Shown: positions 50,131-59,620, numbered from the stretch's first letter. The stretch: DNA of 64,000 nucleotides from Polyangium jinanense (GCF_028435365.1 NZ_JAGTJJ010000015.1:130434-194433); one strand, 5' to 3'. Numbers and translations are program-made. Notes: generated from the letters alone by a model not told the origin.

Positions 50131-50960
50131 CGATCGTCCCTTCGCATCTGTCGGGGCTCTACAAGAACAAGCTCGTCTACCTCTGGGTCGAAGACGAAGA
50201 GACGCGGACCTACCTGGATACCGCCTGGGCCGACGCGGAGATCGGCATCTACATCGCCGGGGGCTGCGAGAACCTCGGGGCCGTCGTGCAGGCGGCGCGG
50301 AAGGACAAGCTCCACCACGTCTTCGGGTATCGGGATCGGGACTTCGGCGCGTCGAACCGGACGCGCTGGAACGACCCGGGCGTCGAGGTGTTCGTGGGCG
50401 AGGCGTTCGAGGTGGAGAACCTGCTCCTCGATGCCCGCGCGATGGCCGACTGCGAGGTCAACACCTCCCCGAAGGACGCCGCCACGATCGAGAAAGAGAT
50501 GCAGGCGCTCGCGGCGCAGCTCGACTGGTGGATGGCCTGCCGGGCGACGATCGTGGAGCTACGCGACGTCGTCGCGAAGGACTTCATCGAGCACCCAGGT
50601 CGCTCGAAGGTGCGCTCGAAGCAGGAGGCGCTCGACACGATCACGACGAGCGCGTGGTGGACGCGCGCGCCGAAGGCCCTCACGGCCGCAGCGACGAGCA
50701 CCCACCTGGAAGCACGCCTGCTGAGCCATCAGAAGACGTACGTCGCGACGCTCGCCAGCAGCGCGTGGAAGACCCACGTCTCCGGGAAAGAGGTCCTCGC
50801 CGAGATGCTCACCCGCATCTGGACGAAAAAAAGGCCGGCAGATCCCCAGGGACGGTTGGATTTTGTGAAGGCCATCGCACAGGCCCAACGCAACGCTCGA
50901 ACGGTGCCCCAGGAAGTCGTCGATCTCCGCCTCGCCCTCCGCGCTCGCCTCGGCCGGTGA
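50127..50960 (+). CDS. TOPRIM-type (DUF4435-like) effector partner of the ATPase (AriB-like)
   Basis: 277 residues. The N-terminal half fits a TOPRIM/DUF4435 fold: a strand ending in E22 (LVYLWVEDEETRTYL), GIYIAGGCENLGAVVQA, and the acidic pair D70-x-D72 in VFGYRDRDFG, then VFVGEAFEVENLLL. These are the metal-binding positions of OLD-family nucleases and of AriB in PARIS. The C-terminal half is helical. With the coupled ATPase gene the most likely role is anti-phage abortive infection through cleavage of nucleic acid (tRNA in PARIS). No similarity beyond the motifs can be tested here. Confidence 0.82.
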   Translation: MTIVPSHLSGLYKNKLVYLWVEDEETRTYLDTAWADAEIGIYIAGGCENLGAVVQAARKDKLHHVFGYRDRDFGASNRTRWNDPGVEVFVGEAFEVENLLLDARAMADCEVNTSPKDAATIEKEMQALAAQLDWWMACRATIVELRDVVAKDFIEHPGRSKVRSKQEALDTITTSAWWTRAPKALTAAATSTHLEARLLSHQKTYVATLASSAWKTHVSGKEVLAEMLTRIWTKKRPADPQGRLDFVKAIAQAQRNARTVPQEVVDLRLALRARLGR

Positions 50961-51385
50961 AGCCGCCACGGAACCAGCCGCGCAACAAACCGACGAGCGA
51001 AGAGCTCCCACGGACGTGCCCCTCGTTCCCACACGATGGGGGGAGCCTCCGACACGCCCGAGTAAAGAAAGCTACATCACACGCCTCTCTTCCCACGGAA
51101 GTGCGGTTCGCTTCCACGGAAGTGCGTTTTGCTCCCACGGAAAAGCGTTTCGCTCGCCGAGCGTGTGCCGTTGCCTCATGCAGGCCCGCGCGACCTTCCC
51201 ACGCGATTGCTTTTTTCTCCCACGTAGCCCGAAGAGCGACGTGCAGGCTTTCCGGGGCTTCGGGACCATCCCCTGCGCCCTGAAGAGCGGTCCACGCGCT
51301 GAGGAGGGCATTCCAACGTGCGCCCCCTTCCCTTCCCTTGACACGACGCCCCGTCCGGACCTCCGATCGTCCGAAAGGCACGCCC
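50961..51385. repeat. Intergenic region with seven degenerate 21-bp TCCCAC repeats
   Basis: No gene is supported between the TOPRIM-like gene and the TPR protein gene. The region holds spaced 21-bp units beginning TCCCAC: 51006, 51027, three in tandem at 51091-51153 (TCCCACGGAAGTGCGGTTCG, TTCCACGGAAGTGCGTTTTG, TCCCACGGAAAAGCGTTTCG), and two diverged ones near 51197 and 51218. The part from 51240 to 51337 shows nothing recognisable. A promoter candidate lies at the right end. Confidence 0.7.
51338..51366 (+). promoter_or_regulatory. Promoter candidate for the large TPR protein gene
   Basis: TTGACA at 51338-51343 with a weak -10 (CTCCGA at 51361-51366) after 17 bases. The TTG opens the longest frame of the downstream gene, but an ATG at 51386, preceded by AAAGG, is the better start. 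Confidence 0.4.
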
Positions 51386-54300
51386 ATGGCCAAGGACAAG
51401 AAGAAGCGAGGCGCCTCGCTCGACCCCGAAGACGTCATCGCCGGCCGGGTGCGCCCCGAGGCGCGGGAGCTCGTCGCCCTGATCCGCGACGTCAACCCCA
51501 CCGGCCTCGGCCTCGATCGGCGTGAGACGGCGCGACGGTACGCCCTGAAGAGCCGCCTCCAGAGCGTGCTCGTCACGCACTTTCGCGATGGCATCGAGAT
51601 CCGACCCGAGCCCGGCGAGCCCGGCGTCGTCCTCCTGCACCATCGTCCCTCGGGCCTCGACGCCTGCCACGCCGTCGTCGCGGAGCTCGACGACGATGCG
51701 CGCTCCTTCGTCCAGCGCGTGATCGATACGGCCGCCTCCCCCGCGATCCCGGCCCCCGAAGCGCCGCGAAAGCCCACGCCACGGCCGCACGAAGGCAGCC
51801 GCGCGGGCGAGGCCGTCCCGGATCTGCTCCGCGCGGCCGAAGATGCGCTCGCGGAGTACGACTACGAGCTCGCGCGGACCCACCTCGAAGAAGCGCTCGC
51901 CCGGAGCGGCGGTGACGTGGACGCCGCGCGCGCGCTCCTCGCGCTCCTCGTAGGCACGCTCGGCGCGGACAAGGAGGCGCTCGACATCGAGGAGACGCTC
52001 CCCGCGGAGACGCTCGCCGATGTCCACGTGCGTCTCCTCCTCGCGCTCGCCGCCGCGAGGCGCGAAGACCGCGCCCGCGCCCTTCACCTGCTTCCGGCCA
52101 CGAGCGCAAAGGCCCCACCGGCGCGCATCGCCGAGATCTTCGTGGCGTTGGCGAAAAGCGCGCTCGCGACGGAAAACCTCGCCGTGGCCGCGGACGATCT
52201 CGCGCGGGCGCGAGCCATGGACGCCACACACCCAGAGCTCGCCGGCCTCGCCGCCACGCTCGCGAAGGCACGGGCCGCGACGCGAGGTCCCGCGGAAGCG
52301 GAAGCTTCACGGCTCTTCGCGGAGGGTGATCTCCCCGGCGCGGAAGAACGAGCCCGCGAGATCCTCGCGGCTCACCCGGAGAGCGACGTCGCCCGGAGGA
52401 TTCTCCGTGGTGTCGAGGAGCAAAAGAAGCGGGACGAGGCGCGGCGAAAGCTCGACGACGCACACGAGGCGCTCGAGCGCGGCGAGACCGTGCAAGCCGT
52501 CGCGCTGCTCGAAGCGGCCAAAGGCCTCGGGCTGCCAGAGCACGAGGCGGCGCCCGCGGAACGACGGATCGCCGCGAAGCTCGCCGAGGCCCGCGCGCGG
52601 GAAGACGAAGCGCGCGTCGCGGCGATCGCCGAGCTGATCGCCGCAAGCGCGCTCGCCGAGGGGCTCGCCGCGTACGCCGCGCTGCCCGCCGCGGGGCGCA
52701 TCCGGGTGAAGGAGCACGCGAGCGCGAAGGTCCTCGCGTGGATGGATGCCGTCGCGCCGCCCGGCGAAGGCGCGAAGGTAAAGCCAGCCGTGGCCGCGAT
52801 CGTCGCGCTCCACCGCGCCGCGGAGCTCGCCGAGCGAGCCCCGGAGACGGCGATGGAGCTCGTCGACGCACACGGAAGAGTGCTGCAAGGGTTCGGTCCC
52901 GCGGAGGACGTACGAAAGCGCGCGCAGGCCGCGATCGCGGAGGAACGTCGGCGCGTCGCGACCGGGCGGGTCGAGGCCGCGCGGCGGGTGATGGAGGCAG
53001 GCGATGCGGCGCACGCGAGCAAGCTGCTCGGCGAGGTGCAACGCAAGGATCTGCCGGAGGAGGAGGTCGCGGCGTTCGATCGGTTTCACGCGGAGGTGCA
53101 GAGGATCGTCGAGCGTCACACGCTCGCGGCGTCGATCGAGCAGCTCCGGCGCGAGGGGGATGCCCTGCGCGCGCTCGCCGTGTGCGAGGAGCTCGCGGCG
53201 CGTGTGGAGGGCGAGGAAGCAGCGCGGATCGCAGCCCTGCGCGGGGAGATCCGCGCGGAGGTGCGGCGCGCGTTTTCCGTGCAGGTCGAGGTGTTCGAGG
53301 GAGAGGGCGTCACGGCGGGGCCTCTGGCGATCTTCCACGACGCGCGGGTATTCCCGCGGTGGAAGTGGGAAACGATGCTCGTGCGGACGCGCAACGAGCG
53401 CGAGGAGGCCGTGCTCATCGTCCCCTCGACGAGGGGCCCGTGGGTCTTCGTCCGCGTGATCGATGTCGCGACAGGCGCGCTCCGGACGCGCGTACTCCTG
53501 CGGACGCCGAGGTCCCTCGAGCTCTTGACATTCGCGCTCCGAGGCCATCGCTTGATCCTCGCCGGACGGTGCGGAGGCGTGCTCGAGATCGACACGGACG
53601 ACTGGACCGTGCTCGCATGGTGGCCGAACATCCTCCGCAACGACGGCGCCGTCGTGCCGACGATCGAAGAGGGCATTTTCGAGGACACGCTGCCGGAGCT
53701 GCGCATCGAAGAGGGCACCGTCAGCCCGGATGGGCGGTACCTCTGGCTCCGGACACGCAGCTCGCGCGACATGTCGAACGTGATCCGCGTGTTCGACCTC
53801 CAGGATTCGCGGCTCGTCCGCGAGATCCGCGAGCACCGCTTCCCGCGCGTCAACATCCACAGCGTCGAGGGACTCTCGGCGCCGCGCGTCGTCGTCGTGG
53901 AAGCCGACAACGAGAAGGACACCGGGCGAACGACGTTCTACTCGCCCCGCGGCGCGCCATCCGGTGCGCCGATCCCCACCGCACTCCTATCCCTCACGGT
54001 GGTCCCTTGCCCCGACGGCGAGAGCGTCGTCGGCGTCGCCTGCGCCGAGTACGGGCCGAAGGACCCCCAAGGCGCGCTGTGGGGGTTCGTCCAGGGGGGC
54101 GCGGGAGGGGTGGGGCCCTTCCAGCTCTTCGATGGCGTGACGGGCATCTACGAAGGAACCGGGGTCGGGAGCGCCTCGGCAGGGATGTGGTTCGTGCTGT
54201 TCGACATGCAAGGGGATGGCCCCTTGCTCTTCGGCCTCCGCCACGGACAGGCAGGCCCTTCCATCGTGTACCGCGTCCGCGTGCCGCGGTCCTCGATCCT

Positions 54301-55330
54301 CCTCGCGACGCCTGGCAACCACCACGCGGCGCTCCTCGTGGTGCACGAGGGACGCCCGACGATCGTGCCGCTCGACGCCGAGCCCCCCAAGGTTCCCGAG
54401 GGCCACACCACCGGGGCGTTCTTCTTCCCGAGCCTGCCCGTGAGGTCTCTGTACGCGAGGCGCTTGCTCTGCCACCAGCCGACAGGAAGGCACCTCGCGG
54501 CGGCGATCGCAGAGGAGCGCGCTCTGCGGAAGGAGGGAAAGGAAGGGTTGAAGCGCCGCCTCGCGTGGGCAAAGAGCAAGGCCGGTCCCGACGAGCTTCT
54601 GGCGTTCGAGGGAGGGCTCTACGCGATCGGCGAGCACGCGACCGCAGGACACGTCGACGAGCTCGTATGCGCGAAGTTCCCCCATCACCCGCGGGTCCGC
54701 CTGTCGTTCGCGCGCTCGCTCGCCTGTGTGGCCGAGTGGCGAAATGCGCTCGAGCAGCTCGACGGCATCGATCCTTCGCAGCTCTCCGAGGAGGCAGACG
54801 TGAAGCACTTCCATCACTTGCGTGGGATCACGCTCCTGATGCTCGGCGAACCGGAGGCAGCACTCGTCGAGCTCGATCGCTCGGCCACGTACAAGGAAGG
54901 CACGTGCGAACCCGAGCAGCTCATTCCGCTCTGCGTGCCGCTCTCGGAGGAGAGGCCATGGGCGCCCAAGCAAGTCTTGGTGCGGGACTACGTGCGCACC
55001 CTCGCCGCCGCAGACGAGGCACTCGCGCGAGGAGACGCGCGAGCCGCGCAGCGCGTCCTCGACGTCCCACTCGTGTGGGAGGCGAACGAGGTCCAGGGCT
55101 TCGCTCGGCTCGCGGAGACGTACCTATGTGAGGCGGAGGAGCACGCGCTCGTGGATCGATTCCGCAAGGCCTTCGCGCTCCAATCCTTCTGCGATCTCTT
55201 CGACACGCGGAACACCGTCACGCGTCGCGAGATCCCGCTGCCGCGCGCGACGTGGGATGCCGAGCGCCTGTCCGCGCTCGCCGCGAAGGCGCGCGCGTGG
55301 GTGGAGGAAGCGCTGTCGCTCCCGGCCTGA
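51386..55330 (+). CDS. Large cytoplasmic TPR/coiled-coil protein with propeller-like C-terminal half
   Basis: 1314 residues from ATG 51386. A basic N-terminus (MAKDKKKRGA) leads into a globular domain (about 10-115, including FRDGIEIRPEPGEPGVVLLH). A long Ala/Arg/Glu-rich helical solenoid with TPR-like units follows (AAEDALAEYDYELARTHLEE, LFAEGDLPGAEERAREIL, DAHEALERGETVQAVALLE) to about residue 620. Residues 640-1030 show repeated strand patterns of a beta-propeller (VSPDGRYLWLRTRSS is WD40/PQQ-like), and TPR-like helices return at 1090-1230. No signal peptide. It looks like a scaffold protein, and its position after the ATPase/TOPRIM pair may be coincidental. Confidence 0.85.
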   Translation: MAKDKKKRGASLDPEDVIAGRVRPEARELVALIRDVNPTGLGLDRRETARRYALKSRLQSVLVTHFRDGIEIRPEPGEPGVVLLHHRPSGLDACHAVVAELDDDARSFVQRVIDTAASPAIPAPEAPRKPTPRPHEGSRAGEAVPDLLRAAEDALAEYDYELARTHLEEALARSGGDVDAARALLALLVGTLGADKEALDIEETLPAETLADVHVRLLLALAAARREDRARALHLLPATSAKAPPARIAEIFVALAKSALATENLAVAADDLARARAMDATHPELAGLAATLAKARAATRGPAEAEASRLFAEGDLPGAEERAREILAAHPESDVARRILRGVEEQKKRDEARRKLDDAHEALERGETVQAVALLEAAKGLGLPEHEAAPAERRIAAKLAEARAREDEARVAAIAELIAASALAEGLAAYAALPAAGRIRVKEHASAKVLAWMDAVAPPGEGAKVKPAVAAIVALHRAAELAERAPETAMELVDAHGRVLQGFGPAEDVRKRAQAAIAEERRRVATGRVEAARRVMEAGDAAHASKLLGEVQRKDLPEEEVAAFDRFHAEVQRIVERHTLAASIEQLRREGDALRALAVCEELAARVEGEEAARIAALRGEIRAEVRRAFSVQVEVFEGEGVTAGPLAIFHDARVFPRWKWETMLVRTRNEREEAVLIVPSTRGPWVFVRVIDVATGALRTRVLLRTPRSLELLTFALRGHRLILAGRCGGVLEIDTDDWTVLAWWPNILRNDGAVVPTIEEGIFEDTLPELRIEEGTVSPDGRYLWLRTRSSRDMSNVIRVFDLQDSRLVREIREHRFPRVNIHSVEGLSAPRVVVVEADNEKDTGRTTFYSPRGAPSGAPIPTALLSLTVVPCPDGESVVGVACAEYGPKDPQGALWGFVQGGAGGVGPFQLFDGVTGIYEGTGVGSASAGMWFVLFDMQGDGPLLFGLRHGQAGPSIVYRVRVPRSSILLATPGNHHAALLVVHEGRPTIVPLDAEPPKVPEGHTTGAFFFPSLPVRSLYARRLLCHQPTGRHLAAAIAEERALRKEGKEGLKRRLAWAKSKAGPDELLAFEGGLYAIGEHATAGHVDELVCAKFPHHPRVRLSFARSLACVAEWRNALEQLDGIDPSQLSEEADVKHFHHLRGITLLMLGEPEAALVELDRSATYKEGTCEPEQLIPLCVPLSEERPWAPKQVLVRDYVRTLAAADEALARGDARAAQRVLDVPLVWEANEVQGFARLAETYLCEAEEHALVDRFRKAFALQSFCDLFDTRNTVTRREIPLPRATWDAERLSALAAKARAWVEEALSLPA

Positions 55331-55340
55331 GAGGGTGGAT

Positions 55341-55632
55341 GCGCGGGGCGTTGCCCCGCACCCCAGCAGGGGGCTGTCCGCCCCCTGCACCCCGGACCAG
55401 GCACGGCCTGGACCGAGGGTGGAAGAACTGCGCTCCGCGCAGTTCTTCCAACGGGCCCGTTGGACCGCGTTGCCAGTCGAGAGGGCAGTGCGGCTGTCTT
55501 GGTTGGCAGGGCCTCGGCCTGTTCGATGAACTGCGCATCGCGCAGTTCATCGACCCTGGGTCCAGCGCTTGCGCTGGTCCGGGTCCAGGGGCGGATAGCC
55601 CCGGTGGGGCCTGGGGCAACGCCCCAGCGCAG
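55341..55632. repeat. 3'-end hairpin module, head-to-head pair (copy C)
   Basis: Between the convergent ends of the TPR protein gene (55330) and a lipoprotein gene (55652). Left arm: GCGGGGCGTTGCCCCGC, CAGGGGGCTGTCCGCCCCCTG, CCAGGCACGGCCTGG, and GAAGAACTGCGC...GCGCAGTTCTTC. The right arm matches copies A and B. Its left arm differs from A and B at many positions but every difference falls in loops, linkers or paired changes. Confidence 0.9.
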
Positions 55633-55651
55633 CGGCTTCAGGGCCTGAGTA

Positions 55652-57106
55652 TCACCAGGGGAACCACTCCCCTGGGATCGTCTGCCACGCTGTCGGCCTC
55701 CGCGGATCTCCCTCTGGCACCACGAGCGAGCCGACGAACTCGGCGTGCTCGTACACGCTCCCGATCGACTGCGCGATGGCGTCGAGGTCCGACTCGTTCA
55801 CGACGCCGTTGCTCGTCGCCTTGTAGAACTGCACCGTCACTCGGATCGGGAACTTGGGATCGCGCACGAGCCGCAGGTTCCGCCCCTCGTTGTAGGGCCC
55901 GAGGTTCGGGCCGTGGCCGAGCACCGCTTGCTCCACGTCGCTCTCTTCGCTGGGCAGGAGATCGGCCGTCTTCGACGGCTTGGTCGTGGCCGTGGCCATG
56001 GGCATCGGCGCCCCGCCGCTTTTCGGCTCTATGGCCGGCATGGTCGGCACCGAACCGCCGAGTACCCCGCGCTGCGCGTGCACGAGCGGCACCTGCACCA
56101 GGAAGAGCACGTCTGCTCCCTTTGCGAGGGCGCTCTTCTCGGCCTCCGTCTTCGGCCCGCCTTGCGCTTCGATGCGCGCCTTCACGTCGCTCCGGCGCTC
56201 GGCCGTGAATGAGGCGCGCTGACCCTTGTTGTTGAAGTAGAGCTCCTGCCCGCCCCCGCGCATGCCCATGTCCTCGCGGCGATTCTCGATCACGCTGATG
56301 CTTGTCCCCTCGCGCGTCACCAAAAGCGTGAGCACGGCGGGTGATTTCGGGGCCGATTGGTAATTGAAAATGACCGGGTTGAACTCGGCCTTGCCCGTCT
56401 TCGGGATCGGCAGGAACACGGCCTGCGCGCTCACCAGGAAATGGGTGTCCCGTGGCGCGAGCAGGTTGCCATTGCCGAGGATCGAGCTCGGCACGCTGGC
56501 GAACGCGCGAATGTCCTTCAGCACGTCCTTGAGCGGCACCGATTCGATGGATTGGCTGCCCGCCTTCTGATTGCCGACGCGCACGAAAAACCGATCGGCC
56601 GGGATGTCGCCCGTGCGGTCCGTGAAATTCGGAAATCGGATCACCGGCATCAGCGCCGTCTTGAAATAACTCCCGCTCTCGTCGTGGAAGCGCACCTGCA
56701 GCGTCAGGTCCGAGATGTTCGGCCCGACCGAAGACCCCTGGGCGCGGCCCGTGTCCTCCCACATCACGTTCATGACCGACAAACCGCGCCGTTGCGCCCC
56801 CGCCATGACGTTGCGGTCGCGGATCATCGACTCGACCCTCGCGACGACGCTCGGGTAATCCACAGCCTTTGCCGGCTCCGGCCCCACGATCCCCCATTCG
56901 GTCGGCCCTGTCGCCACCTCGGGCGCCGTGCCGGTCGTGACGGGCGTTGCCGCGGGCTTCGCCGTGGGCTCGGTCTTCCCTTGCGAGGGGAGCGGCTCGG
57001 CGGCCTGATCACTGCTTTGCACGACCGCGGGCCCACCCCCGCACCCGATCGCGAGCCCGACACCCGCGGCGAAGAACGCCGCAAAACCCACCATGCTCCG
57101 CTTCAT
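55652..57106 (-). CDS. Hypothetical lipoprotein
   Basis: 484 residues from ATG 57106, preceded by GGAG; an open extension to 57193 has no translation signal. Lipobox AIGC (about Cys22), then a Pro/Thr/Ala-rich linker to about residue 70. The globular part contains a peptidoglycan-precursor-free, beta-rich sequence with LTLQVRFHDESGSYFK, VPLKDVLKDIRAFA and RVTVQFYKATSNGVVNESDL. No catalytic motif. It may be a CsgG/LpoB-like outer-membrane lipoprotein judging by strand-helix alternation, but this is weak. Transcribed separately from the cytochrome operon upstream, which ends in a terminator at 57203-57226. Confidence 0.78.
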   Translation of the reverse strand: MKRSMVGFAAFFAAGVGLAIGCGGGPAVVQSSDQAAEPLPSQGKTEPTAKPAATPVTTGTAPEVATGPTEWGIVGPEPAKAVDYPSVVARVESMIRDRNVMAGAQRRGLSVMNVMWEDTGRAQGSSVGPNISDLTLQVRFHDESGSYFKTALMPVIRFPNFTDRTGDIPADRFFVRVGNQKAGSQSIESVPLKDVLKDIRAFASVPSSILGNGNLLAPRDTHFLVSAQAVFLPIPKTGKAEFNPVIFNYQSAPKSPAVLTLLVTREGTSISVIENRREDMGMRGGGQELYFNNKGQRASFTAERRSDVKARIEAQGGPKTEAEKSALAKGADVLFLVQVPLVHAQRGVLGGSVPTMPAIEPKSGGAPMPMATATTKPSKTADLLPSEESDVEQAVLGHGPNLGPYNEGRNLRLVRDPKFPIRVTVQFYKATSNGVVNESDLDAIAQSIGSVYEHAEFVGSLVVPEGDPRRPTAWQTIPGEWFPW

Positions 57107-57202
57107 TCGCTCCACCTCAGTCTCGACAACGTTCGGGCCGGATTCGACCTTACACCTCTTCGCCGCCCGCGCTCTTCGACGTTCGTACCCCACAAAAGAC
57201 TT

Positions 57203-57226
57203 CGGCCGCGGATCGCTCCGCGGCCG
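57203..57226 (-). terminator. Intrinsic terminator of the exported cytochrome operon
   Basis: On the minus strand CGGCCGCGGA and TCCGCGGCCG form a perfect 10-bp stem with a 4-base loop, 24 bases after the stop at 57250. The following minus-strand sequence AAGTCTTTTG contains a short T run, making this the most canonical intrinsic terminator in the window. Confidence 0.8.
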
Positions 57227-57249
57227 ACGTCATCGAATGGGTGCCTCGG

Positions 57250-58773
57250 TCACACCTTGTTCACGAGCGCGGTGATGGCGTCTCCCTTGTAGAATTCCGT
57301 CACCTTCTTCATGTCGCCGTTCGCGATCGCGTAGAGGATCGCGGCGCTCGCGGCGTGCACGGACTTCGTCCCGTTGTAATCGGTGCTCAGGCCCGTCGTC
57401 GGGTCGATGCCGAATGCCGTGTTGTTGGTCTTCGGATGACCGTGCCAACCGGCCGGGAGGTACCCATTGCCCATCACGTAGATCCAGTTCGCGCCGCCCG
57501 GGGTCGAGTCTGGCCACGCGTTTCGCGTGAGCGGATCGTGCGGGTGATCGCCGTGGACCGTGGTGATGACGGTCTTGTCCAGGTTCTTCGCGGTGCAGGC
57601 CGGATCCGGCGAATTCGCGAGGTCCTGGTAGAACCGGTCGAGGAACATGCCGTAATACTTGATGACGTTCCGCGCGCCGGGGAGCTGCGCGAAGGTCTCG
57701 TGCGGATCGGTGAAGATGCCGCCGCCCGTCTCGGCAATGACGCCGATGATGACCTGGTTCGTCAAACCGAGCGTGAACGCCTTCTTCGTGATGATGAGGG
57801 CCTTGGCCAGGTTGAGGAGCCTGTCCTTGCCGTTCTGACCACCGAAGAACATGCTCGCATCCATGCCCTGGACCGCGGTGGCCCCGTAAAACGCGAGGTC
57901 CTCGGTCGACGGCATGAGCTGCGCGGCGAGGTTTCGGCCAATCAGGTTCGAGGCCTTCTTGGCGATGTCGAGCTCGCGGGCCCAGGTCGGGCGCCCCGCG
58001 GCCTCGCGCAGGCCGAGGATCGCCTTGTAATAGGTCTCGAACATCGACTTGTCCTCCTGCGCGAGCAGGATCGCCTTCGACGCGGCGCTGTTGAACAGAT
58101 CGACCATCGAGTCCGCGCTCGGAACGACCGAGAGCGTGGGCGCGCCCGGGGCGGAGCCAATCGAGGCGGGCGCGACGCCAATCGAGGGCAGGATCGAGGT
58201 CGTCGTGCGTTGCAATGCGCCAATCGCGGCAAAAAGCGTGACGCTGTTCCCGACGACGCCGTCGCCGCTGTTGTTCGTGTTGCCCGGGAGCGCGCCGTCG
58301 ATCGTGATCTGGCGGAGCGGCTTGCGGTGGTGCACGGCCGTGTCGGCGACGAGGTACGCGGTCATCGGGCGGATAACGGTCTGCGTCGCCTGATCGACGA
58401 ACGGCGAATCCGGGCCGTAATACATCGGCCGGTCGGCGGCGCCCGACTTGAAATACGACGAATCGTCGACGTAGTTCGTCATGAAGCCCTGGCCGACCGC
58501 GTCGTACGCGAAGGCCGGGTTCATGGACGCGGCAACGTCGGGAAGCGGCCAGATGAGCTGCCAGAGGCAGAAATTGCCGCCGCCGGAGACGATACCGACG
58601 TGGCGGTTCGTCTCGCCGCACGCCTCGGCGGCGAGCGCGGTGCCGCCCTCGTCGGCGATGAAATTGAGAAGCCGCGAGCGCTCGAGCGCGAAGCCCGCGC
58701 CCGCCGCAGCCATCAGCCGGAGAAAGTTCCGGCGCTGGGGGCCGCGCAAATCCTTGAGTTTGTAGTTTGCCAT
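57250..58773 (-). CDS. Tat-exported DUF1501/DUF1552-like protein
   Basis: 507 residues, ATG 58773 with AGGAG eight bases upstream. The N-terminus has a twin-arginine motif (QRRNFLRLMAAAGAGF, R14-R15), so it is exported folded. The body (IVSGGGNFCLWQLIWPLP, VADTAVHHRKPLRQ, TTVHGDHPHDPLTRNAWPD with His-rich segments) resembles DUF1501/alkaline-phosphatase-superfamily secreted proteins that partner cytochrome/DUF1549 proteins in planctomycetes and myxobacteria. It is the last gene of a four-gene operon (11 bases after the previous stop) and is followed by a terminator. Substrate unknown. Confidence 0.8.
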   Translation of the reverse strand: MANYKLKDLRGPQRRNFLRLMAAAGAGFALERSRLLNFIADEGGTALAAEACGETNRHVGIVSGGGNFCLWQLIWPLPDVAASMNPAFAYDAVGQGFMTNYVDDSSYFKSGAADRPMYYGPDSPFVDQATQTVIRPMTAYLVADTAVHHRKPLRQITIDGALPGNTNNSGDGVVGNSVTLFAAIGALQRTTTSILPSIGVAPASIGSAPGAPTLSVVPSADSMVDLFNSAASKAILLAQEDKSMFETYYKAILGLREAAGRPTWARELDIAKKASNLIGRNLAAQLMPSTEDLAFYGATAVQGMDASMFFGGQNGKDRLLNLAKALIITKKAFTLGLTNQVIIGVIAETGGGIFTDPHETFAQLPGARNVIKYYGMFLDRFYQDLANSPDPACTAKNLDKTVITTVHGDHPHDPLTRNAWPDSTPGGANWIYVMGNGYLPAGWHGHPKTNNTAFGIDPTTGLSTDYNGTKSVHAASAAILYAIANGDMKKVTEFYKGDAITALVNKV

Positions 58774-58784
58774 GGCCCGTTCTC

Positions 58785-59618
58785 CTACTCGCAGGTATGC
58801 GCCGCGCTCAGGAACGCAGCGACGGTGAGCGCGCGCTTGTTCGCGAGATCCTTGGGATCCGCCTTGTTCGCCTGCTCGATCATCAGGTTGCAGAGGTCCA
58901 TGTCGTCCTCGGTCGCCGGCCGGCCCATGATGCAGCTCAGCGAGTTGTAGACGCACCTGCCCGTGGCAGCGTCGAACATGGGATTGCCCGCGCCGTTGAT
59001 CTTGCACTCCTCGGCGTTCTCGATGTTCTGGATGATCTCGGGCGCGGCCTGGATGAAGATGTCGAGCACCTTCGCGGCCGCCGAGATCGTATAGAAATAC
59101 GACTCGCCCATGCGCGCGTCGAAGTTCGCCACGCCGAGCGAATCCTTCGTCGCCGCCGATTTGAAGAGCTGGCCCGCCGTCGGAGGCTGGCCCGCCGCGG
59201 CCACCTTGTTGAGATCCACGCCGCGCGTCGTGAGCAGATCGCCGAGCGCCGCATACGTGAGCTTGCTGCAGGAATGCAGCCGCGTGCGGATCTCCGGCGG
59301 TCCTTCGGCCGCGCGCTTCTTCAGGATCTCGAACGGATCGTCCTGGCCCGCCTGCGTCGGGTCCATCGGGTGGTGGAAGTTGTTGCTGCCATTCTCGCTC
59401 GTCTCGGGATCGCCGTTCGATTGCGCGCCCGCGCCGGCCGTGCCGCCGCCCGCGCCGCCCGCGCCGCCCGTGCCGCCATTGCCGCCCACGCCGGGGCCCG
59501 ACGTCGTCGGCTCGCAGTCCTCGCCCATCGGATCCGAGCTGCCGAGGCACGCCGCGAATCCGAAGCCGATCGTGAAGAACAGGCCGGGCAGCGCCCAGCC
59601 GAGGAAGCTCCGCGCCAT
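58785..59618 (-). CDS. Lipoprotein of the exported cytochrome operon
   Basis: 277 residues. Signal peptide with lipobox FAAC (Cys24), Gly/Ala-rich linker to about residue 68, and a helical body with KLTYAALGDLLTTRG, SYFYTISAAAKVLDIFIQAA and scattered Cys (HSCSK, EECKI, GRCVYNSLSC, DLCNLM, HTCE) likely to form disulfides. No haem motif. The ATG starts two bases after the stop of the DUF1549-like gene, so expression is tightly coupled. No homologous function is known to me; it may scaffold the two cytochrome-type proteins at the membrane. Confidence 0.82.
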   Translation of the reverse strand: MARSFLGWALPGLFFTIGFGFAACLGSSDPMGEDCEPTTSGPGVGGNGGTGGAGGAGGGTAGAGAQSNGDPETSENGSNNFHHPMDPTQAGQDDPFEILKKRAAEGPPEIRTRLHSCSKLTYAALGDLLTTRGVDLNKVAAAGQPPTAGQLFKSAATKDSLGVANFDARMGESYFYTISAAAKVLDIFIQAAPEIIQNIENAEECKINGAGNPMFDAATGRCVYNSLSCIMGRPATEDDMDLCNLMIEQANKADPKDLANKRALTVAAFLSAAHTCE

Positions 59619-59620
59619 GA

